Shown here: in pieces, positions 1 through 11,905 of the stretch | Position numbering within the stretch: position 1 is the first letter of the stretch | How the letters are laid out: each line of letters opens with the position of its first letter | Source of the DNA: Typhlomys cinereus | Lineage: Eukaryota > Chordata > Mammalia > Rodentia > Platacanthomyidae | NCBI GenBank assembly: GCA_023101885.1 | Contig: JALPQD010000214.1 | Location: forward strand, 806,001 to 870,000 | Direction of reading: 5' to 3' | Length of the DNA stretch: 64,000 nucleotides | Program-made: the position numbers and the translations under genes | Notes under the pieces: generated by a model | Seen by the model: only the letters and a program-made list of their open reading frames with translations | The model's database searches: none | What the model was told of the DNA's origin: nothing

Positions 1-1587
1 CCTCCTTTACGTATATGTTGAACATAGTTATGAATTACTATTACTCAGAATATTAATGTCAACTTACCTAAGTACCTGGAACATATTTATTTATTTTTAC
101 ACTTCAGAGTGTGCAATTTTTTATGCAATAAATTTTTTCTTTGATTATTTCATGTATGTATAAAATGTATTCTGACTGCTCTCACCCCTACTCTTTTAAA
201 AATCATATTTAGGATCAAGGGTCATTTCCTTGCAGGAACTTGACCAGCTATGACTCTCTAAGTTCATCATTGGTCACTGGAAAGAGAGACTTCTCTGACT
301 AAGGGTGAGAGTATCACTTATTTATGGACATAAACATAAATAATTCGAATGCACTTTGACCCAATGTCAGTTTAAACTAATTAATTTATGTTCCTGTAAT
401 TGGTTCTAGTGACATCATGTTTGAGAGTACTATTAGTCTAACTATAGTACAGTCGACTCTGGTTTCTCATCAGATGTGCTGTTAATATTACTCTGTTCAA
501 ACATAGACAATTGTGTTTGACACTGTGTTACTGTTTCTGTCTGAAATCTGTGAGAAGTTTTCTCTTTCTGTTCATGGCCTTCTATTTTTTTAAACTCTTT
601 GATTGAATTACATAAGACATAGACAATTAATATGTAGTTGCTCACCTATACCCCTTATCTCAATCTATCAAAAAGGCTAATTTCCTAATTTGATGCTAAC
701 CAACAAAAGAAATATTGGGAAAACATTACTTACAATTTATCTATAAATGAGTTTATAGCAGATGTATCAATCCTCAAACATAAATATATTCAATAAATTA
801 GTATAAATTAAAATATACTTTATAATCATTGCTCAGCTCTTCAAATAAAACATTATCATTATATGAGAATCTTTTTGATTTTATTCCAATTGATACATCA
901 ATTATAGTTAATTTGTTGCCTAATCTTGAACTTTCATAATTGATTTTCAAGGTATTTATCTTTATCCATTTACCTGTTTTGGTTACTCAGTGATCTTCCT
1001 GTTCACAGAATTATTATTTTTGGCTCTTATAAAACATGTCTTTCTACAGTGCTAATAGTTTTCAAAACTATGCCAATTTAATTAACTCTGTGTTCATAAT
1101 CTGCTGTTCTGAACCCGTTTTGTGATATTAGAGTTAACTTTATTCAAATTTTTATTTATAATTCCATCCACACAATGAAAGTTAAATAACTTTGATACGT
1201 ATTTTAGCATATATCTTTAAAATTAAAAAAATATAGTAAAGCCTTATAGTATGTGTTTGTTGGAGTGATGCTCAGTACATATTGTTAAAATGCAAAAAGT
1301 CACAAAGACATATTTCACACTAAAAATTTCTCATTTGCAGCTATTCCTTGTAAAATTTGTCAGTAGAGGGCGTAAGAGGGACATTGCAGAAGGAAAGGCC
1401 TTGATTCCATGTGGTTATCTTTTGGAAAAATCAATGTGTTGGTAGTAGACATTGTGGGACTTGTTTGTAGTCTTGTACTTGGGAGATTTACACAAAAAGA
1501 ATATATGAGTTTGAAACCAGTCAGGACTATATTGAAAGAGTCTATGGAAAGAAAAAAATGAAAGAAAGCGTGAGAGAGACAAAAGAT
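1..1587. other. A+T-rich intergenic DNA, no gene seen
   Basis: Low-complexity A+T-rich sequence. The only open frame of note is a 67-codon one on the - strand, with no recognisable domain. No splice-flanked exon, SINE head or LTR terminus was identified. Confidence 0.5.
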
Positions 1588-1678
1588 AGAAGGAAGGAAG
1601 GAAGGAAGGAAGGAAGGAAGGAAGGAAGGAAGGAAGGAAGGAAGGAAGGAAGGAAGGAAGGAAGGAAGGAAGGAAGGA
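1588..1678. repeat. (GGAA)n microsatellite in a longer purine tract
   Basis: About 22 near-perfect GAAG units sit inside a purine-rich stretch running roughly from 1545 to 1790. Two open frames cross it, one giving KEGR repeats on + and one giving FLPS repeats on -. Both are by-products of the tetranucleotide period and are not genes. Long purine mirror tracts like this can adopt triplex structure; that is inference. Confidence 0.95.
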
Positions 1679-2804
1679 CAGAAGAAAAAAAGGAAAGGAG
1701 AAGGAAGGAAGAGAAAAAGAGGGAGGAAAGGAAGGGAGTGATAAGAAGAAGGAAGAGTTATGGAGGAGACAGGAGGGGAGGTTTAGGAAGGAGAACAGGA
1801 TTGATGAGAAGGAGTCTAGAAAATGTTTCTTCTGATCTTGTGAAGCTGAAACAATGAAGGCAAATGTCATGTACTAGCCAGAGTCTGAGTTAAATGTCAG
1901 ACTCTTAGCAAAACCTCAGCCCTGACCTGAACCGGCTGGGGTCTTCATAATTTGCTTTCTGTGCCTGGAAAACCACACATATTTGGCCAATTAATACAAG
2001 TTCATCTGAACAATATCCAAATTGTTATGTGGATCCAACAATAATTTTTTGTTATATACTTCTAATCAGTAGGACATTACACATTCTAGATTGTACCCTG
2101 GCTGACTGCTGAGTCTTCTGGCACTCTGCATGCACTGACTCATTCAGCTGGTCACTTGCAACACAACTTCCTTTACATGAACCTACAAACTGTTTGTAGT
2201 ATTTGATTTTTTGTGCTGTATTTAATTCTGGAAGAATCCTGACCCCACGTCCACTAAATGTCTCAATATTTCAGTGAAATACAGCTTCTCTTCCACTGAG
2301 ATCTATGATCCTTTGTGATATCTTTAACAGTGCTGTAACGGGGACATTGTGCTTCATCCCTGCACTTGGGAGTAACACTTTCAGCCTTCTCCAATTCAAG
2401 TTCTAGCTGCAGAGTTTAACACAAATGGAGGAAATTCCCTACTATTTCTAATTCATTGACTCATCCTTGAAAAAGACCTGAATATTACGCAATGTGTATA
2501 CTAATTGAAATACCATACCTCACTCCATAAATATGTACAATTATTGTCATTTAAATATAATTAATTCATCAGTTTAAAAAAGAATAATTTTCTAAGTATA
2601 TTTGAAAATATAAATTGTTTTCTTGTCAAATCAAATTAAATAAAGGGAATATTTGATTTTACTAATATTAGTTTATCTAGAAATGTTTAAATCCAGGAAG
2701 TCTAACTCGTTTTCCACTGCTTTAAGCCATCAAGTCGCATGTTTCATGACTGAGGATGAAAGATAAATAAGAGAACAGACTGGATTACAGACAACTTCCT
2801 TATT

Positions 2805-2840
<36 letters not shown>

Positions 2841-4008
2841 ATACAAACGAGGATACAGGAATAGCAACTGGAATCACCTGTTAGATAGGTGTTTTGACTT
2901 TTTCCCAGAAATTATCAAGTTTCAAATTCTGAATTGCAAATTATTATCTGACTGAATCTTTATTATCAAAAACCATATATTAGTGATGAAACTTCTGTTT
3001 TATTAACTTGACTGACATATGAAAACCAAAAACAATGAACAACAAAGCTAAGAGGTCTGAGATACAATAACAAAATGAAAATTGGCATCCAAAAGAAAGA
3101 TGCAAAATGAAAATATTTTAGTGCCAATAATGGTCAGCTATCCCTATTAGCATAAGACAATGCTTGCCTTCCTGATGGGATTACCTCCTGAAAACTGGCA
3201 AGAGAAATGTTTTCCAAAATAAGAATACAAAAACAAAACCCCGGTCTCTATTTTCAGAGAAGGTATGGAAGTCCTAGACTTTATAGCTTCAATTTGCCCA
3301 CTGACCTTACAATACAGGGGAAAAGAGTTAAGATTTTAACCAAGTGAAAGGGCTCATTAAGCCCTTATGCATTCCCATGGCAATGCTAAAGCTTTATATC
3401 ATTGCCAACAGCCATTCCCTTATCAGCAAGGAGGCCATGGAAAATGATGCCAGTGGAAAGAGATGTATGGACAGATCCATGACTTTACCTTCTGCCAGGA
3501 TACTCAGTCCAGTAAGTTAATGTGGTCCTAGCACAACCACCAAATCTCCAGCAGGATATGTATGTCTTTGCTCCTTCTTGAAGGCAAAAAAGAAGAAGAA
3601 AGTGTCTATAATGAAAGTGCACCATAACCTGTAGTTTGTGAATGCTTTCACATTTTTTCAAATCATGTAAAAGATAACACGAAAAATATTAAAAAAGGAA
3701 GTCAGATGGCAGATCACCTAGGAAAACATTAGGTATTTTTTCTATTATTGCTACATTTAATAAACTCTTATTATTCTGGAAGGAATAAGTATTCATTTTT
3801 AATAATAATATAAAAAAACATGATTTGAGAAATATGACATTCTAAAAGATTAGCTATTCTGAGTTGATAATGTAGGTAGTTTATACTTCTATGGGAAATG
3901 ATTTTTGCTATATTCATGGTTCCCAAAACACTGTGAATTGATAGTGGTTAGTGAAATTAAATTTATTTAAATGAGAGTTTACATTTTGTTTTTTTCAAAA
4001 TAGAGTTG
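1679..4008. other. A+T-rich DNA with a short (TG)n tract
   Basis: A (TG)n run lies at about 2809-2838. The rest is A+T-rich with many stops in all frames. The stretch around 3240-3600 is more complex and could be an old repeat, but I do not recognise it. Confidence 0.45.
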
Positions 4009-4017
4009 TCAAATTCC

Positions 4018-4020
4018 TAT

Positions 4021-4059
<39 letters not shown>

Positions 4060-5077
4060 TCTTTCCACTCATACAAACTTAATAGGTACCCTGGTCCCTT
4101 CCCTCCCTCCACCCCTCTCAGAGCCTCTTTCTCCCTCCCCCTTTTTCCCCTCCATTTCACTCCCCTCCCTCCCATTCTCCAGTACAAGCTTCTTCCTCCC
4201 CCCCAATCCCTGGAGCATCCTTTAGTGTGAATGTCAAACTTCCCTCTAAGTCCTTCACTATAATGAGGTGTAAGAACTCAGTAGCATTGCCTTTCATGTG
4301 CACCCCTTTAGTATGAGAACACTATTGTGATTGTTAATCCCTTGCCACTAAAGATTCTAGTGCATGTGATCCATGCTAGACTTTGGGGGGATCTAGGTGG
4401 ATCCCAGTATCAAACCCACTTAATAACATATTCAAAAATAAATCTGTGTAATATCTACAGTAATTGCAAAGATTATAAACAAGAGGGAAGGTGAAGGAGG
4501 GCCCCAAGAAATAAGAAGAGAGGGGATCATGCTACAGCAGAGAAAATAGGTCACCATCAAGTACTGCAAGTAAGTAGTAAGACATCTGGTTAACCTCACT
4601 CACTTTCCTTCTTGGTCACTGAAGGAGGACAACTGAAGGGAGGGCATAGAGTCTGGCAGACAGATGGTAACCATCCTGCAAATGGGAGACTGATCCCCCC
4701 CTTCACCGAGATCTCCTACTTTTATTCCATCTTTTTACTCTCATAGTAAGACTCCATTTTAATAGCCTTTCATCTCTGGCTAGGAGGTGACATCCAATAC
4801 CAATCAGGATGGAACCAAAGGTGGTACAGGAACAGCAAAAATGAAAATAACAGCAAACCATAATTCAGTACATCAGAGACCCTATATTAATCACCTGGAA
4901 CCAGACCAGCCTAATCTCTCCCCATCCTAAATCTCAGGGAAATTTGCAGAAGAGGGAGCTGTAAGATTGTAAGAACCTAAAGATGGGGAGGAGCAACGAT
5001 ATGCAAGATACTCCACACAAGTTAGGGCTGAAATAACCATAATCGGACTTTGCATGATCTGTGCAATGACTGACATA
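4018..5077 (-). mobile_element. L1 3' end with inverted 5' segment
   Basis: The segment 4018-4400 is an L1 3' terminus on the - strand. It has an ATTT-type tail at 4018-4062, then the pyrimidine tract and the motif tgctagactttg found in the other L1 3' UTRs here. The segment from about 4405 to 5077 is the preceding part of the same 3' UTR but on the + strand. It matches the 3' UTR of the L1 at 23.6-24.05 kb and reaches nearly the point where the - part starts. A 5' segment inverted against the tailed 3' segment is the signature of twin priming during L1 insertion. Imperfect flanking repeats (tcaaattcc at 4009-4017, tcaaatttc at 5078-5086) may be the TSD. No ORF2 coding sequence is present. 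Confidence 0.75.
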
Positions 5078-5264
5078 TCAAATTTCTTAAGATATTATGG
5101 AAAATAATTCAAATTCAAGTACAAAATAAGACAATGAATTTTATAGTTTATTATGAAATGTTATATGCTTCATGCCTTGAAATGTTGATTGTGAACATTA
5201 TGTCCAAATTTACCATGAAAAGTATGGAAACCAGAATACTAATAAAAATCTTTGCTTTCCATCT

Positions 5265-5589
5265 GTTAAAGGCACCAAGATCCTTGGAGGCAAGGGATTG
5301 GCAGCCACAGCAGTGTTCCTATACCTAAGGGGAACACGGGAAAGGGTTCAGGGAAAGGCCACTGGGTCCTTGTACGTCATCGGAGACGAGGGCCCAGAGG
5401 AAAAATCAGGCATGCACAAGAAAGGACTCTCTGGGAATTGGGGCAGGAGGCACTGGGAGATGGGGGAGGGGCTGGGGAGGGGAAGCAGGGGGTACGGGGA
5501 GGGGAGGAGGAGGGAGGGAGGGAACTGGTGTACCTATTAAGTTTGTATGAGCTGAAATAATAATAAAAAATGTATTAATAAAAAAGAAA
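5265..5589 (+). mobile_element. 5'-truncated L1 3' UTR fragment
   Basis: Starts at ggcaccaagatccttggagg and runs through the terminal 3' UTR: the G-rich tract near 5455-5525, the motif cctattaagtttgtatgagc and an A-rich tail. It matches the terminal segment of the full-length L1 at 13.3 kb in the opposite orientation. It is flanked by aaatctttgctttc at 5246-5259 and again at 5592-5605, a convincing TSD. It carries no coding region; the 80-codon frame across it is a 3' UTR by-product. Confidence 0.88.
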
Positions 5590-5605
5590 AAAAATCTTTG
5601 CTTTC

Positions 5606-6861
5606 ATCTACTATATAGGAATTGAATGGAGCATGAATCATGGCTGTGTTCTGGTAAAATTTTATTTATAAAAATATGTGCTAAGCCACATGAAAAGTCA
5701 TGTGATACGTCTTTCCTGCTTAGCGATCCTTGTACTTATACTCAGGTAATATTGCCATTGTAATATTCATTGCAATATATTTCCAAGTTGAGTATCATTA
5801 AAAGAATACTTACCTCAGTTCAGACTTTGTATTTCTGCAATGGCTGAGCAACTATCCAATTATCTCTTATGCTCATTCTTGGATAAAAGTATCTGAAATC
5901 CCTTGAAAAGAAAACAGAATTTCTCTCTCATGTTTTCTTTTTCAGAAACCTTTTCTACTGATACCTGGGTCAATTCCCTTACAAATATCAACTCAATTCA
6001 CTCAAATCAATGCTAGAGTAATAATTTTGCCTTTAACTATCCTATCTTAATTTATTCCCTTATTATCTTCAAATTTATAAAAGAACAGAACTGAGTATTT
6101 GATAGTAATTCCATTCTTGTGACAACTTCAGTTTACAGTGCCAATAGTTTAGGTGAGCAAATAATTGATACTTGTAAGCAGCAAATTTACCATTTCTTTT
6201 CATATTATGATTTCAAAGGAGTATTCTCAGCCACATGATGAAAACAAGTATATCATTCCCATAATAATAGGTTCAACCTACTTACTTGCAAATCATTTAC
6301 ATAAGCAGAAAATCTTTCAAAACTTTTCAAGACGTAAGCTTCATCCATTTGACAGTAAATATTTCTGTGAAATATGAAGAGACTCATTTTCCCTGATTTT
6401 GGGAGGAGACCATTCATATTTAATTGTTGATTTGTATTGCAACATCTCCAAGCAGTAGATGAGTCATGGAAGCAGTATCCCTCATGTTTAGACTGATGTT
6501 CTTCAGAGTGAAGAAAGATTGCTTGCTCTTTTTTCTTTAACAAGATCTCTAGCATATCTCTGAACAGCAGCCATACCTTCACTTCTCTGAGCAACCAAGC
6601 AATTGTAGAATTTTCATTGTCTTACTTATTTTCATTTCTAGGGAAAAAATGAACTGCTGCTTGCTGCATCAAAATTTCATTTGCTGCTGACTTTTAGGAC
6701 CATGATATTGCTGGGAATATTTATTTTTCTGTTTAATAAATTATTGTGAACCAGCTCATTGCATTATTTTGTTTTTGTTGTTGTTTTTGCTGTTGTAATT
6801 GTTGATAGGTTTTGCCTGTCTCTGAATTCAAAATCTTTCATGCCTACCTTTCATTTTAATA
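5606..6861. other. A+T-rich intergenic DNA, no gene seen
   Basis: Frames of 70 and 113 codons exist on opposite strands near 6165-6594, but neither shows a domain, codon bias or splice context. I see no repeat boundary. Confidence 0.4.
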
Positions 6862-6875
6862 TCAAGAAGCTTCTT

Positions 6876-6910
6876 TTATTTTTATTCAATTGTGCGCATG
6901 TGCGTGTATA

Positions 6911-6972
<62 letters not shown>

Positions 6973-7180
6973 ACCACAGACGAATTCGGGAACCACCATG
7001 GATGCCTCCACCTCCTCCTTGATTACTCTGCCCCGGGATTCACAGGCTCCGCCCTACCAGGACCAGAAACGCAGGCTGCCCCCGCTTCTGCCCGGCGTCT
7101 ATAAGTGGAGTCTAGGATCCGAACTCAGGATCTTCCACCTGTAAGGCAGAGGCTTAACCCCTGAGCCACCTCTCCAGCCC
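6876..7180 (-). mobile_element. Young B2-type SINE with (CA)n tract
   Basis: The tRNA-like head is at the right end; on the - strand it starts gggctggagaggtggctcag. A body ends in ggttctac, followed by a (CA)n tract (6916-6968 as TG on +) and a tail of type caattgaataaa plus an A-rich stretch. Perfect 14-bp TSDs, tcaagaagcttctt, lie at 6862-6875 and 7181-7194. On the SINE strand the TSD begins with A residues, as expected for L1 endonuclease nicking. The several short frames crossing it are repeat by-products. Confidence 0.95.
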
Positions 7181-7194
7181 TCAAGAAGCTTCTT

Positions 7195-7744
7195 GAGAAA
7201 TTTGAGATTTAAATACAAGTTGTGCAAATGAATGGCACATTTTTGTGATCTTATATATGCCAGTGTCAGTGACTGGTATAACTGTCTTTTACATAAAATT
7301 ATTTTTTAAGTGAGCTTCAGGGAAAATTACAGAAAAGGTACATAAGAGCCTGAGGGTAAGAGGAGTGTTGCCAAGGCTATTACAAATATGAACTTATGCT
7401 TGCTACTTCTAGATCCATGCGACCTTCACAAGTGTTGGCCAATCAACAGTTCATCATGGGAAAGGCAAGATACTAAGTGGTCCCATACCTCCCTAAGAGA
7501 ATATTGAGGGTTGATGTAGTTTTGGTGAGCAGTAACAAAGTGTTTTCCTCAATGGCATTACCACAGATATATCAACCATACCCTAGTAAGTATCAAGTGC
7601 AGGATAATGCAGGTGAACCAGATGAAACTCAGGGTCCACACATACGGAAGGATGGAAAGTGGAAGAGAAACTATTGTAATTTGCCTGCATGCTATTAGGA
7701 GAAATAAGGGAATTTTATTCTTTCTTATGATTTTTGTTATGATT
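7195..7744. other. Unassigned intergenic DNA
   Basis: Moderately complex sequence with no confident gene. It abuts a decayed LTR on its right and may include outer parts of that element. Confidence 0.35.
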
Positions 7745-8060
7745 CTTAGTGGAACTTGGTAGGAGAGTTGAAACCAACACCAGGAGTCAAGGGAACCAGC
7801 CACGTCATATCCACAGGCATTACTCAGAGAGGGACAAACCTTATTTACCAGACTGCCAAACATCTAAAGTATATAGAAGTGTTTCAAACTTATTGAACCA
7901 GGTCCCTTCATCTTATCCATCTACACAGAGTATGGTTCCTCACACCATGGGCTTCTTCCACATCAGTTAGGTGCTTATCTTTAGGCTTTCTTAGTTCTTG
8001 CCTTGTGTCCTAGATCTTTGCAGAAGTGCCCACAGCTCAGCCTTCAGTTACAAAGTGGTC
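7745..8060 (-). mobile_element. Decayed MaLR-type LTR
   Basis: Read on the + strand it follows the same order of blocks as the solo LTR at 22580-22991: an accaacaccagg block, a cagactgccaa block, a cttccacatcag block and a terminal cagaagtgcccaca block. It has many substitutions and no clean TG/CA ends, so it is an older insertion of a related LTR family. The boundaries are approximate. Confidence 0.5.
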
Positions 8061-8061
8061 A

Positions 8062-8449
8062 TCTATATCTAGTTCACAGAAATAATGATTGGGAGAAGAT
8101 TTGCAGTGTGAAGAAGGAGTGTAACATCGGGTAGCAAGGGCTGAAATGATATAAATTAATTGTATCCATTTATGGAATTCCAAAAGAACAATAAAAAGAG
8201 AATAAAAAGTAGATAGCTAAATAAATAAAATAAAAAGGAACATTAGTTTTCTCTGAATTTTGTAAATTACTTTAAAAAAAATCACCATCTCATTTTAAAG
8301 AAAATCCAATAAAACCCAGTTCTATAACAATGATGATGAACTTATTAGAAGTGGCATACCATTGCCCACTTACCTTTGCAGTTTATTACATTAATGTAGC
8401 AGAGGTTTATGCCCATTTCTGAATAAATACCACTTTCTCTCTCTGACAA
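8062..8449. other. A+T-rich spacer
   Basis: A-rich low-complexity DNA with no gene or repeat that I can name. Confidence 0.4.
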
Positions 8450-8461
8450 AAGCTGCCTTAA

Positions 8462-8734
8462 CCTCCTCCGCCTCAGGATTCACAGTCTCCGCCCTACCAG
8501 GACCAGAAACGCAGGCCGCCGCCTGGCGTCTATACGTGGGATCTGGGATCTGAACTCAGGACCTTCCGTCTGCAAGGCAGAGGCTTAACCCCTGAGCCAC
8601 CTCTCCAGTCCATGGTGGTTCCCGAATTCATCCGTGGTTCTACACCCACACAGACACACGCGCGCGCACACATACATACACACACGCGCACACATGCATA
8701 CACGCACAATTGAATAAATAATAATAATAATAAT
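8462..8734 (+). mobile_element. SINE with inverted 5' half (twin-primed)
   Basis: Same young B2-type family as the neighbours, but in two opposed pieces. From 8462 to about 8610 the tRNA-like head and first half of the body lie on the - strand; the head is at 8585-8610 and reads outward from ggactggagaggtggctcag. From about 8611 to 8734 the second half of the body (catggtggttcccgaattca), an imperfect CA tract and the gaataaataataa tail lie on +. The whole is bounded by one perfect 12-bp TSD, aagctgccttaa, at 8450-8461 and 8735-8746. The rearrangement therefore happened during a single insertion, not by a later inversion. Confidence 0.9.
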
Positions 8735-8746
8735 AAGCTGCCTTAA

Positions 8747-10836
8747 ATGGATATTCTCTTCATTAACCTCTTGTTTTCCTTTGTATTGGTGGATATCAAT
8801 CTTGACTATACATTAAAATTACCTGGTGAGTTTTGAAATACTAATGCCTAGGATTTGGACTCAGTGTTTCAGAGTTAATTGGTCTGGAGTGCAGCCTTCT
8901 TGTTCTGACTCAGACTCCAACACAGAAAGAAGGATTGGAGGTTGGGTGCATTCTGTCCAGATCTTTCTCTCCCTCTCTCTCCCCCCCTCTCTTCCCCCCC
9001 CCCCGTCTCTGTTTCTCTCTCTGTGTGTTTCTCTCTTTCAGATAAGAATATTTAAAGAATCTGTATTCTTCTTCAGCCTTATTAGTTTTACCCCCCCCCC
9101 TTTCTCTTGTACAGCTCTCATTCATTTCTTGTTATCTATACTGAGGATGGAGCACGTGGGAAATGAAAATGCTGACTGAGAAAGCAGGAGGTCTCTGGGA
9201 GGAAATAGCCACAGATGGAACTATCAAATCGGAGGAAAGCAGCATACTCAGTGTCTTACACGGTGACTCAAAGGCCTGAATGGTCTCTTATAGGCAAATA
9301 AAAACATTGGTGGGATGTCAATATCTTCGAGCCATAATCGTCTGGAATATACGTTGTTTGTTACCAGGATGTATGATAGGCATACTCCTCTTTGGAAGCT
9401 GTCAACAACTTAGTAAGAAGTGTTGAACTGAATTAATAGTAGGTTTATGTCAAGCTGTCTTGATGATCCAGACAGAAATAAATGTTCACTCTTCATTCAC
9501 AAAATGCAGCACCTACATGGTAAGATATCTCAATATATCATATCCAACTAGAGCAAGGATACAGTTCTCATGGGTAAAGAAACAAATATTTAATTTGTCA
9601 GGCGAGAAATTAAGTGTTGTGGCACTTGTTGAGCTGTGGAGGGACATTCTCTGGTGTCATTTTAAGATGGGTCAAGTGATCTTGACTGATGCTTGGTCTC
9701 AGGGTAAGCATCAGACAAGTCCATTGATGTCATTTTGTTGTTCATTTCATGTTTCATATCAAAGTGACTGAGACTTCAATGATATGCAAAAATGTAAGGA
9801 ATGATTTACAATAAGAATAAACTAAACAGTAAGGAGGCCAAGCAAGATTTTTACTTAAACAGGGAGCAAAATACCATCAAGAACCAGAACTGTAAAGTTG
9901 CTTAATGTTACATTGATTCTAATCTCAGGATTTGCATGAGAGACAATTGATGTATCAAAGTGATATATTAACCAGACTGTTCATTAATTTCATCACAGTA
10001 TTGAAACAAAGTTTTCATTAAATACTGGCAATGTCAAATTTTATATATTCTGAGAAACTAAAATAGAAAGATGACCTTTTGAAATTGGGTTATTAAATAT
10101 TTTTCATTTAGCCATGTTTCACACTCCAGCTAAATGTCTTAAATAAAACATGGTTTATGTGTATATTTATCTGTGGAACAGTAAATGAAATCTTCGCTTA
10201 ATGCCCTAGCAACTCAGTACCATGAGAGTATTTTTAGAAGTTCATTGTAGGAGCCCAAGACATTTGAAAAGAGGGAAAAGGCCATTCAGTTTAATAGAGC
10301 TACTTTTCATCAAGGGTATTAAATGTATTTTTCACATGGAAAATTAAGTGAACTGTTATATTGAGCAATCTTGGTACTATCTCACTATTATATAATAAAA
10401 GGCCTAAATGCATTGCCTAGGTTAAAATAGTCAAACTCCACATTTTATGCTTAAAAGAATTTGGAAACTTGATTGTCATAGCTCATTTGCTGCAAAAGGT
10501 TTTCAGAGAATAGCACCAACTCCCACACTCTCAATATTTTTATGTCATTGGACCATTTAAGTAAGTCAGATTCCAGGCATTTGATAAAACATTAAGCTTA
10601 ATATGTACCTAAAAATCCTTAGCTGTGGGAGGGTATGACTGAGTAAAGATCAGTGAAGCCTAAATTAACCTCCTGAAATCCCTTAAAACTCTACCTATTG
10701 GTTATGAACAGTTGCCTTAGTTTCTCTTTTGAGGAAGGATACAGAAAGTAGGAGAGTATGGTATAGTGTATATGAAATGTGAATATGTGTTTTTGAGTAT
10801 GAGTGCATGCTTTCATATAGATATGTTATGTGTGTA
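8747..10836. other. Intergenic DNA with pyrimidine-rich tract
   Basis: A C+T-rich low-complexity tract with C homopolymers lies at about 8962-9030, and a C10 run near 9091-9100. The rest is A+T-rich. Frames of 103-117 codons here have no recognisable domain. Confidence 0.4.
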
Positions 10837-10837
10837 A

Positions 10838-10855
10838 TTGTTGTTGTTGTTGTTG

Positions 10856-10899
<44 letters not shown>

Positions 10900-11190
10900 A
10901 TGTGGAGATCAGAAGTTGAAACTAGATATGCTTCCTTAATTACTCACATCTTTATTATTTGAGACAGATGATTTCAGGAACTCAAAACTCATTGATCCAG
11001 CTAAGTTGGTTGGTATGTGAAATTAAGCGATCTACCTCTCTTTCCCCTACCCCATTCCCATTACTAAGGTTCAAACATACACTACTGTGCCTGACTGTGC
11101 ATGTGATTTATGCTTGTTCAAACTCAGGTATTAATGTTTGTGCAGCCAGTAAGTCCTTTAACAACTGAGCAATCTTCCAAACCCCTTTCA
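10838..11190 (-). mobile_element. B3-like SINE with (TTG)n/(TG)n end
   Basis: On + it begins with (TTG)n at 10838-10859 and (TG)n at 10858-10898, followed by gtggagatcagaagttgaaa, a tttgagacag-type block and finally a tRNA-like A-box region (caactgagcaatcttccaaa at about 11163-11182). That order fits a B3-type rodent SINE on the - strand. It is well diverged with no clear TSD. Confidence 0.6.
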
Positions 11191-11784
11191 ATAACAATTG
11201 ACTGACATCTTTCCAACAACTAAGGATGCATTCATTGCTTTAATCATATACAAATAATATCAAGTACACTTTAGGGAATTTTACATATTTATATGTAAAT
11301 CAATGTAAATATTTTATGATATATTCACATAAGCTTTCTGTTGCATTAATTCATCAGCAATTTTAAGTACTGATTTTTAAGCAATTTATCAAATGAAGAT
11401 ATAGTATGTTGATATGGTTTCTAAAACTAGGACATTTATTTGGCACTTATGATAATAATGGCTGCTGATTTAGACATATTTTATCAATGTAAGTCCATGA
11501 ATATTTCCCTTATTAAATAAAGTACACTATAATGCAAAGCATATAATTAAAATAGTATATTTTTTCTACTATTGTTAGCATTTTTTTGATTCTTGGGTCT
11601 TTCATTTTTTCTATATCTCTCTCAGTCTTCTCTCTCCTCTCTTTCTTCAGTTTATCTATTACTAAATCTCTCAAGCTCTCTACTTTTTTAAATTTTCTAG
11701 TTGAAATCCACTTTTCATCTCCTACAGATAACTAAGAAATCAAATGATAGTTATCCATAGACTTCATACCTTTAACAAGAAAGC
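11191..11784. other. A+T-rich intergenic DNA
   Basis: No gene seen. A pyrimidine-rich stretch near 11600-11700 (repeated tctct) may belong to an old L1 3' UTR but is too degraded to call. Confidence 0.35.
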
Positions 11785-11905
11785 AGGGTGGGGGGAGGAA
11801 GGGGACAAGGGAGAAGGGAGCAAAGGGATCCAGGGAGGGATAGAGAGAGGGAGGGGAATGCGATACTCATTAACTTTGTATGAGTGGAAGAAATAAAAAA
11901 AAAGA
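11785..11905 (+). mobile_element. L1 3' terminus, older subfamily
   Basis: A G-rich tract (agcagggtggggggaggaag) is followed by cgatactcattaactttgta, tgagtggaagaaat and an A-rich tail ending near 11905. This is the terminal architecture of the other L1s here with diverged sequence. Only the last part of the 3' UTR is recognisable. Confidence 0.65.

Noticed and set aside
1415..1870. A 151-codon - frame with repeated Phe-Leu-Pro-Ser
   Set aside because: It is the translation of the (GGAA)n microsatellite. The repeat has no stop in some frames, so the length carries no coding evidence.
6890..7144. Cys-Val repeat frames next to SINE sequence
   Set aside because: Products of (TG)n read in three frames. 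The same frames recur at every SINE copy.
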